Below, piece after piece: positions 59,000 through 64,000 of a stretch of 64,000 bases of DNA. The notes beneath the pieces are model-generated. The model was not told the DNA's origin and ran no database searches. It saw only the letters and a program-made list of their open reading frames with translations. The translations under genes were made by a program, and so were the position numbers. Where the stretch lies: contig CANHQJ010000011.1 of assembly GCA_947462875.1 (NCBI GenBank), positions 62,001 through 126,000 of the forward strand, in the 5' to 3' direction. Position 1 is the first letter of the stretch; each line of letters begins with the position of its first letter. This DNA comes from Verrucomicrobiia bacterium. Its GTDB lineage: Bacteria > Verrucomicrobiota > Verrucomicrobiia > Verrucomicrobiales > Akkermansiaceae.

Positions 59000-59847
59000 G
59001 GGGATGGATCGTTTTCAGGTTCCTCATCGTCATCCCACTCGATGTCTTTTTGCAATCGTTTCGAAATCAGCGGGCGCACCAGACCATAAATCAGATAGAG
59101 ACTGAAAATGACCACGGGGCCTTCGTAGCGGAAACGAACCAGCAGGACGATCATCAGGGCAATGGCCAGCACTGTCCAGATCGATCCTTTGGTGCGGAAA
59201 TCGACTTTCTTGAAACTCGGATATTTCACCTTGCTCATCATCAGGAGAGAAATGCCAAACATCGCCGCGGCAAGCAGGTATTTCCATGCGCCGAGGTCTT
59301 TGTCGTTTTCCTCGAAGTTGATGATCAGAATCGTGAGCGAGGCGATGAACCCCGCGGCCATCGGAATCGGTATGCCGGTGAAGTCGCCATTGTCACCAGG
59401 CTTTTTCGGCATGACGGCGAGGCAGTTGAAACGCGCCAAGCGCATCGCTCCGCAGAGCAGATAGAGCAGCGCGATCCCCCAGCCCACGTTGTTCGGCAGC
59501 GGAAACAGCACGGCTTTGGCCATCAGCATCGCCGGCGCCATGCCGAAGGAAACGATGTCCGCCAGGGAATCAAACTCGCGTCCGAAGGGGGAATCTTGCC
59601 CGGTCATGCGCGCCATGCGGCCATCCAGCAGGTCGAAAATGCACGAGCCGAAGATCAGCAGGATCGCGGTCTCATAGTACTTTTTTGCTTCGATGAAGTT
59701 ATACGTGCCGCTTTTCGAGGCCTCCATCACGCCGTAAAAGACCGACAACACCGCGAGGAATCCGCAGCAGAGATTGCCCGCCGTCATTAGATTCGGCAGC
59801 AGCGGGATTTTCAATTCATCGTCGTTGTTCATCGGCGCGGTCAGCAT
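58996..59847 (-). CDS. pssA: CDP-diacylglycerol-serine O-phosphatidyltransferase
   Basis: 283-residue membrane enzyme for phosphatidylserine, the precursor of phosphatidylethanolamine. About eight hydrophobic segments. The CDP-alcohol phosphotransferase signature is complete: LLDGRMARMTGQDSPFGREF then DSLADIVSFG (D-G-x2-A-R-x8-G-x3-D-x3-D). N-terminal LPNLMTAGNLCCGFLAVL is typical of PssA. The C-terminus is acidic (EWDDDEEPENDPSP). An ATG at 59832 is an alternative start. Heads the pssA-pth-rpsF-ssb run and is divergent from the rhodanese-like gene. Confidence 0.92.
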   Translation of the reverse strand: MLTAPMNNDDELKIPLLPNLMTAGNLCCGFLAVLSVFYGVMEASKSGTYNFIEAKKYYETAILLIFGSCIFDLLDGRMARMTGQDSPFGREFDSLADIVSFGMAPAMLMAKAVLFPLPNNVGWGIALLYLLCGAMRLARFNCLAVMPKKPGDNGDFTGIPIPMAAGFIASLTILIINFEENDKDLGAWKYLLAAAMFGISLLMMSKVKYPSFKKVDFRTKGSIWTVLAIALMIVLLVRFRYEGPVVIFSLYLIYGLVRPLISKRLQKDIEWDDDEEPENDPSP

Positions 59848-59914
59848 GGCATACTATTTTGCAGAGAAACAGTGGAAATTTTGCATTTCCCCTCTATGGT
59901 GCCGCGACTCACAC

Positions 59915-60457
59915 ATGACAATCACGCCAGAAACCAGCATGGGAACCATCATGGACGGCCTGCCCGGCGCGCGCAGGGCCTTGTTCGCCCGCTATCACCT
60001 GGGCGGTTGCCAGTCCTGCGGGTTTTCGCCGAATGAGACGGTGGCCTCGCTCTGCGCGCGCAATGGCGGCATCGATCCGCAGGAAATGATCGCCCATCTG
60101 CTCGCCGCACACGAGCACGACCTCGCTTTTCTTCTCTCACCCGCGGAAGTGAAACAACGCCTCGAGCAAGCGCCGGAAACGGTGTTGCTCGATTGCCGCA
60201 CGCGCGAGGAGCACGAGGCCGTCGCCATCCCGGGAAGCCAGTTCCTCACGCAGGAACTGCAACAACAACTCTTCGCCGCCGATCCGCTGCAAGACATCAT
60301 TCTCTACGACCACCTCGGCAAGAATGTGCTGGATACCTGCGCGTGGTTCGTCGGCCACGGCATGAAAAACACCCGCGCGCTCCAGGGCGGCATCGATGCC
60401 TGGTCGCGCGAAATCGATCCCTCTCTCCCCCGTTACCAACTCGAAATTGAATCATGA
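59915..60457 (+). CDS. DUF1858-like plus rhodanese-like protein lacking the catalytic cysteine
   Basis: 180 residues. The N-terminal ~65 residues fit the DUF1858-type helical domain with a CxxC (LGGCQSCGFSPNETVASLCA, Cys32/Cys35). The C-terminal part is a rhodanese fold (VLLDCRTREEHEAVAIPGSQ; ALQGGIDAWSREID). At the active-site loop, where rhodaneses carry CRxGxRS, it reads IILYDHLGKNVLD with Asp132 at the cysteine position. It is therefore unlikely to be a sulfurtransferase. The start overlaps nothing; its stop overlaps the nitroreductase start by 4 bp. Confidence 0.78.
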   Translation: MTITPETSMGTIMDGLPGARRALFARYHLGGCQSCGFSPNETVASLCARNGGIDPQEMIAHLLAAHEHDLAFLLSPAEVKQRLEQAPETVLLDCRTREEHEAVAIPGSQFLTQELQQQLFAADPLQDIILYDHLGKNVLDTCAWFVGHGMKNTRALQGGIDAWSREIDPSLPRYQLEIES

Positions 60458-61101
60458 ATCACCTCACTCCCACCGACCTCACCGCCGCGCTGCAATGGCG
60501 CTATGCCACCAAGGGCTTCGACTCTAACAAAAAAATCGACAGCGCCACGTTCGATGCCTTGTTGGAATCGCTTCGCCTCAGCCCTTCCTCCTTCGGCCTG
60601 CAACCCTGGAAATTCATCGTGGTCGAAAACACCGCGCTTCGCGAGCAATTGCGCGCGCAGTCGTGGAATCAGCCACAGGTCACCGATGCCTCGCACCTGG
60701 TCGTTCTTGCCGTAAAAGAGGAGATCGGCGCCAGCGATATCAGCGATTGGATCAACTGCCTCGCCATCACGCAACAGACTCCCATCGATCAGCTCGCGCC
60801 GCTGCAAGGCATGATCCAGGGATTCACCGGCGGCATGAGCGCGGATGACATGTTGCAATGGAACACCCGCCAGCTTTACATCGCGCTCGGCACCCTGATG
60901 ACCTCGGCCGCCGTGATGGGAATCGATAGCTGCCCGCTGGAAGGCATTTCTCCCGCCGCCTACGATCAGATTCTTCAGCTCGAAGGCAGCGGCTTCCGCA
61001 CCAAGGTCGCCTGCGCGCTCGGTTACCGCAGCGATATGGACAAGTACGCCACCGCTCCGAAAGCCCGCTTTGCCGCGGATCGTGTGGTGACACGACTGTG
61101 A
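60454..61101 (+). CDS. Nitroreductase-family NAD(P)H oxidoreductase (NfsB-like)
   Basis: 215-residue FMN flavoprotein of the oxygen-insensitive nitroreductase/dihydropteridine reductase type. It has ALQWRYATKGFDSNKKIDS at the N-terminus, LRLSPSSFGLQPWKFIVVEN for FMN contacts, and the C-terminal MGIDSCPLEGI and ALGYRSDMDKYA typical of NfsB. Coupled to the rhodanese-like gene by an ATGA overlap, and to the broken downstream gene by GTGA. The physiological substrate is unknown. Confidence 0.88.
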   Translation: MNHLTPTDLTAALQWRYATKGFDSNKKIDSATFDALLESLRLSPSSFGLQPWKFIVVENTALREQLRAQSWNQPQVTDASHLVVLAVKEEIGASDISDWINCLAITQQTPIDQLAPLQGMIQGFTGGMSADDMLQWNTRQLYIALGTLMTSAAVMGIDSCPLEGISPAAYDQILQLEGSGFRTKVACALGYRSDMDKYATAPKARFAADRVVTRL

Positions 61102-62013
61102 TTCATCGCACCACCCCTGCACCTCGTCCTCCTTTCATTAAACGCCACTCATCTTTCCCGTTCCGCGTGCTTTTTTGTATCGCGTTCGTCTGTCTCGCGC
61201 TGTCGCCGCTGGCAAGCGCCGTGGAAATCCGGCCGCCGAGCAAGGAAATCGCCGCCGAATAGGCGTTGGATCTGGCGCTTTATCGGAAAACGACCGAGGT
61301 GCAGGGCATTCTGATCGCCACATTCGCGCGCGTTTCCGATTACAGCCATCGCGAGTCCGCGTCGCTCTTCGATCATGTCATGCGCGGCATTCATCCCCTG
61401 GTCGCGCATCGCCCGCGCGATCCCCGCCTGCTGCGATGAGCTGGGTCACTGGGTAGGCACGGAAAAGGCACTGCAAGCCCTGCATGAAAAAGCCCTGGCT
61501 CTCGGCTTGCCGGCGACAGCCTGCCGTCGCATCGAGGCCCAAGCACGCAGTTCCGCGCAAGACTACGCCGCCGCCGCGACCTTGTGGCGTCAGGTGCTCA
61601 GCGATCCCGACGCCACCGCCGAGGATGCGCTTTCCGCTATCTTCTGCCTGATCGAAAGCAAACAACCCGCCCCCGCCTTCCGCATCGCGCTCGAAGGCTT
61701 GCAGCGTTTCGCCGCGACGGAATCCTACCAAAACGACAGCGCCTGGTATTTTCTCAATGCCTCCCTGCCCCAGGAAGCGCTGGCGATTCTCACGCACCCC
61801 TTCACGCTCCACTCGGAAAAAGAACAGCAACGCCAGCTCTGGTATCACATCGCCGCTGCCGAAATGGCAGGCGAAAGCGCGCAGGCCGATGCGCTGTTCC
61901 AGCCCCTGCGCAAGCAAAACCCGGATGTTTCCTTCGATGAGCAAATCCGCTCCTTTTCCTTGCCGGATTCTGTCAAAGACGCCCTGCTGAAGGTGGCAAA
62001 ACGGCATCCGTAG
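61098..62013 (+). pseudogene. Disrupted gene for a secreted helical-repeat protein
   Basis: From GTG 61098 (overlapping the nitroreductase stop) the frame gives an export-signal-like N-terminus (FRVLFCIAFVCLALSPLASA) and then meets TAG at 61260-61262. Reading past it continues sensibly (ALDLALYRKTTEVQGILIAT) until another stop at 61437-61439. From about 61430 the +1 frame takes over and runs intact to 62013 as a TPR-like helical protein (CDELGHWVGTEKALQALHEK; AFRIALEGLQRFAATESYQ). One in-frame stop and one frameshift therefore break a single ancestral gene of about 305 codons. The intact 3' part could alternatively be a separate gene. No named family. Confidence 0.7.
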
Positions 62014-62054
62014 GAGCAATAAATCACAGCCGCGGAAAAGGAATCGTCGGCAGC

Positions 62055-62519
62055 CTACTTCGCGGAACGCTCTTTCCGCAAGAGCGGGGCAATCCGGCTC
62101 CAGGTGATGTACGGGATTCCCGCTCCCAGAACCACCGGCGGCAACAAGAACAGCCCCGTGACTGCCAGAAATGTCAGGTAGTCGGCGAAACTCACCGAAC
62201 CCACAAAATGGCGCTCGATCCCGATCACTGCCATGGCTCCGCATGCAAAAGCCAGGTAAACGATTCCAAAAACAACCCTCCACCCGCGCGCGATGCGCCC
62301 CCAGCATGGCGAACTGAGCGACAAGGCGGAAAAAACCACCCCCAGAAGCAAACCGATGCCGATATAGCCCATCGCCGCCGTCCAATCGCGCAGAGGCCCC
62401 ATGTCCACACGATCGACAGCTGCGAACTGCCCCCGGATCTTCGGCAGCAAAGCCATGGCCGCTACCGCACTGATGCCGATGAGGATGAGATTCCAGAAGA
62501 TGACCGCGATGCGTTTCAT
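62055..62519 (-). CDS. Hypothetical four-helix membrane protein
   Basis: 154 residues with four hydrophobic helices (about 5-27, 52-75, 85-103 and 118-142). Short charged ends (MKRIAVIFWN; WSRIAPLLRKERSAK). No family recognised. The start at 62519 overlaps the stop of the small ORF of repeat copy C by ATGA, a sign of possible translational coupling. A longer in-frame start at 62549 would lie within the repeat. Confidence 0.6.
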   Translation of the reverse strand: MKRIAVIFWNLILIGISAVAAMALLPKIRGQFAAVDRVDMGPLRDWTAAMGYIGIGLLLGVVFSALSLSSPCWGRIARGWRVVFGIVYLAFACGAMAVIGIERHFVGSVSFADYLTFLAVTGLFLLPPVVLGAGIPYITWSRIAPLLRKERSAK

Positions 62520-62608
62520 GAGTTTTTGCGTAAGGATGAGCGCGTGCATCGCTGCGAGCTGGGGCGTGCGTCGATCACGGGGTTGGTTTTGAAATTAAGG
62601 AAAAACAT
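62516..62608 (-). CDS. Possible 30-codon leader ORF in repeat copy C
   Basis: An ORF of 30 codons starting MFFLNFKTNPVIDARPSS and ending RSSLRKNS. Its TGA overlaps the ATG of the membrane-protein gene at 62519. The NPVIDAR core matches the 18-codon ORF of copy B. In copy C a CAG replaces the TAG that ends copy B, so the ORF continues 12 codons further to the gene start. Translation is not proven, and differences between copies are not concentrated in third codon positions. Confidence 0.3.
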   Translation of the reverse strand: MFFLNFKTNPVIDARPSSQRCTRSSLRKNS

Positions 62609-62623
62609 GGAATTAGGGTGGCT
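62535..62623 (-). repeat. Copy C of the intergenic repeat
   Basis: 89 bp, aligned without net length difference to copy B at 63333-63421. Conserved blocks on the minus strand are AGCCACCCT, AACCCCGTGATCGACGC and TGCACGCGCTCATC. It starts 32 bp after the stop of the gene at 62655 and ends about 16 bp before the next gene's ATG. Confidence 0.75.
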
Positions 62624-62654
62624 TCTAGTAGTTGGATGATGCATCTTGTCCGCG

Positions 62655-63308
62655 TCACGCGATATGTAAGCTTTCTCGAAATAGTCTGAACTCGCTTTGC
62701 GAGGTGTCGCCGCTGTAGGGAGAGTCGTATAAGTGAATCGTATAAATCGACCCTTGATGATGCACCAGAAAGACCTCGTCGTCGACGAGAACCGACTGAA
62801 TCTCCTGATGCTCAAACACAAACTTCGATTTTGTGCGAACCATCACACAATCAGAGCGCCTAATGTAGTGAGGTTTTTCAATACATTCGTAGTCCCTGAG
62901 AAGACATGTAAATCCCATCAACGCCATAGTTGAAAACTCTAGCAAGTCCTCATACTCTTCCATGCAACTGTCATCACTCTTGAAGAAGGTCACGGACGGG
63001 GAGAATCTTTTGATGGAATCTCCCTCAATGGGATACTTGCTCAGAGTTGCCAGCAGTCCTTGTGACATCTCCTGCATCACTTCTCTGTCGTCTGAATAGG
63101 GCGGCGCTAGTCTCTGTCCACCAAGAAGTTCATCAAAGTCCTTCCGAAAGGCCTCCAGATACCATCCCCTGGGAATCTCAAAGGCAAACCCTAGTTTCTT
63201 GTCCGCGTAGAATCTCGGAGATTGAAATCTCTCGGAGGACGAAATGCCATGGGTTCCGGCTATCGCTGCGGTGACGAACTTGATAAAATCTCGACGGCCT
63301 AACTTCAT
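62655..63308 (-). CDS. Hypothetical Tat-signal protein
   Basis: 217 residues. The N-terminus carries a twin-arginine motif (KLGRRDFIKFVTAAIAGTHG), so export in folded form is likely. The mature domain is alpha/beta (KKLGFAFEIPRGWYLEAFRK; VSVTFFKSD-like strands; SVLVDDEVFLVHHQGSIYTI), similar in pattern to PsbP/DUF1795-type lipid-binding folds, but this is tentative. GC is lower than average. It is flanked on both sides by copies of the intergenic repeat. Confidence 0.6.
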   Translation of the reverse strand: MKLGRRDFIKFVTAAIAGTHGISSSERFQSPRFYADKKLGFAFEIPRGWYLEAFRKDFDELLGGQRLAPPYSDDREVMQEMSQGLLATLSKYPIEGDSIKRFSPSVTFFKSDDSCMEEYEDLLEFSTMALMGFTCLLRDYECIEKPHYIRRSDCVMVRTKSKFVFEHQEIQSVLVDDEVFLVHHQGSIYTIHLYDSPYSGDTSQSEFRLFRESLHIA

Positions 63309-63332
63309 CTCGTAATTTCTTTAGCGAAAACG

Positions 63333-63421
63333 ATGAGCGCATGCACCACTACCAGCGGCGGCGAGCGTCGATCACGGGGTTAGGGTTGTAGTCACGATAA
63401 AGCATCGAAACAGGGCGGCTT
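63333..63421 (-). repeat. Copy B of the intergenic repeat with an 18-codon ORF
   Basis: 89 bp on the minus strand, beginning AGCCGCCCTGTTTCG and ending TGCATGCGCTCATC. It contains an ORF at 63350-63406 for an 18-residue peptide with core NPNPVIDARRRW. That ORF is in the same frame as the upstream gene ending at 63433, beyond its TGA stop. The next gene starts 24 bp after the element. Confidence 0.75.
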
Positions 63422-63432
63422 GTTCTGCTTCT

Positions 63433-64000
63433 TCATTTCTGTGGCGGCTTTGATGATTGCGAATCGTGCTTCTTCAACTGCTTCTCAATGTTGTCAAACT
63501 CATACTTGGTTCTCCCCTGTGCCTCCCACCAAATCGCAGCCTTTCCAATCGCCTCGAAACGCTCCTCAGTCGTGCCAGTGCGCTTGTATCCAAAGTCGAT
63601 ACCAACCTGCTTCTGGAGCAATTCGCAAGAAGTGTCAGCATAGGAGAACGCTTGTGAACCGTTCTCAACCGAGCGGCTGCCGGTGTTCTCGGTCTGGCTG
63701 AGGGCGAGTGCGAGAATTGGTATCGCATACGGATTGGTGTCGGCCACTCCGCTGTTCACGACGCATGCCCATACCGCTCCAGCACCGGGTCCCTTCCTGT
63801 TCCTAATCTCTTCTACTGAGATCGCTTGGAGCAGTTCCCACTCCCGTCGGGTGCCGTGCTTGCACAGGTAAAATGCAATGTGGGAATCGTGGATCAGCCC
63901 GGGGCGTCCGAGCCACGACTTCCATTCTCGGTAAAAAATGTCCACCGGCGACGTGTCGCCGAGTTCCGCCAGTGCATCCGCAGCGTATGCGCCGAGATGG
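63433..64000 (-). CDS. Hypothetical protein, C-terminal part (start outside the window)
   Basis: At least 188 residues. The reading frame stays open to base 64000, so the true start lies outside; an internal GTG at 63945 is not the start. The visible N-terminal part (HLGAYAADALAELGDTSPVD) looks like a HEAT-type repeat, followed by FYREWKSWLGRPGLIHDSHI. The middle has IPILALALSQTEN, and the C-terminus is charged (FDNIEKQLKKHDSQSSKPPQK). No family recognised. Confidence 0.55.
   Translation of the reverse strand, partial: HLGAYAADALAELGDTSPVDIFYREWKSWLGRPGLIHDSHIAFYLCKHGTRREWELLQAISVEEIRNRKGPGAGAVWACVVNSGVADTNPYAIPILALALSQTENTGSRSVENGSQAFSYADTSCELLQKQVGIDFGYKRTGTTEERFEAIGKAAIWWEAQGRTKYEFDNIEKQLKKHDSQSSKPPQK

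Noticed and set aside
62535-63421. Integron attC sites as an explanation for repeat copies B and C
   Set aside because: No paired RYYYAAC and GTTRRRY core sites at the element ends and no integrase gene in the window, although the gene-repeat-gene layout is suggestive.

Overview
The window looks like chromosomal DNA of a Gram-negative bacterium of the PVC group, most likely Verrucomicrobiota. Reasons: moderately high GC, an outer membrane (RND efflux with outer-membrane factor, lipoproteins, PBP1-type peptidoglycan synthase), a eukaryote-type (GSII) glutamine synthetase, a DUF3160 protein, a YlbF-family protein with a cysteine tail, and many secreted or single-pass proteins of unknown function. 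The phylum assignment is an inference from gene content. No rRNA, tRNA, CRISPR array, prophage or complete insertion sequence was found.

Layout. 1-3.2 kb: the nuoG-nuoH-nuoI part of respiratory complex I on the minus strand, with a perfect Crp/Fnr-type palindrome upstream. 3.4-7.9 kb: a TPR-sulfotransferase, a PP2C phosphatase, GSII behind a clear sigma-54 promoter and a leader hairpin, a YlbF-family protein and a dCMP deaminase. 7.9-9.3 kb: a lower-GC accessory patch with one export-like gene, a REP-like palindrome and the first copy of an unexplained repeat. 9.3-15.7 kb: a TetR-controlled RND efflux operon. 15.7-24 kb: a double-domain M16 protease, a secreted CKKCKK tandem-repeat protein, a DUF456 membrane protein, and a DUF3160 gene adjoining a Memo-CapA fusion. 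24-33.9 kb: DUF1802, GNAT, a TPM-like pair, an aldo/keto reductase, PpnP, a basic protein, a double-VWA membrane protein and a Tat-exported superoxide dismutase. 34-41.8 kb: PurU, an IscA-type protein, N-carbamoylputrescine amidase and many hypothetical envelope proteins, including a 53-residue entericidin-like lipoprotein. 41.9-47 kb: a SWIM-SNF2 helicase divergent from a ParA ATPase, then a Gfo/Idh/MocA oxidoreductase. 47-58 kb: a double GNAT protein, a SufR-like regulator, IspD, a single-domain M16 protease, a class A PBP, a MidA-type methyltransferase and an EF-hand protein. 57.6-59.9 kb: a housekeeping run pssA-pth-rpsF-ssb. 59.9-64 kb: a rhodanese-like protein, a nitroreductase, a broken gene, and a variable tail with two more copies of the repeat.

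Most notable observations: (1) an 86-89 bp intergenic repeat present three times (9.1, 62.5 and 63.3 kb), always downstream of a same-strand accessory gene, whose core can encode an 18-codon peptide; in one copy that ORF overlaps the next gene's start codon; (2) a class A PBP whose transpeptidase SxxK and SxN motifs are lost while KTG and the glycosyltransferase motifs remain; (3) the CKKCKK repeat protein; (4) the Memo-CapA fusion next to DUF3160; (5) predicted global-regulator sites in front of complex I and GSII.
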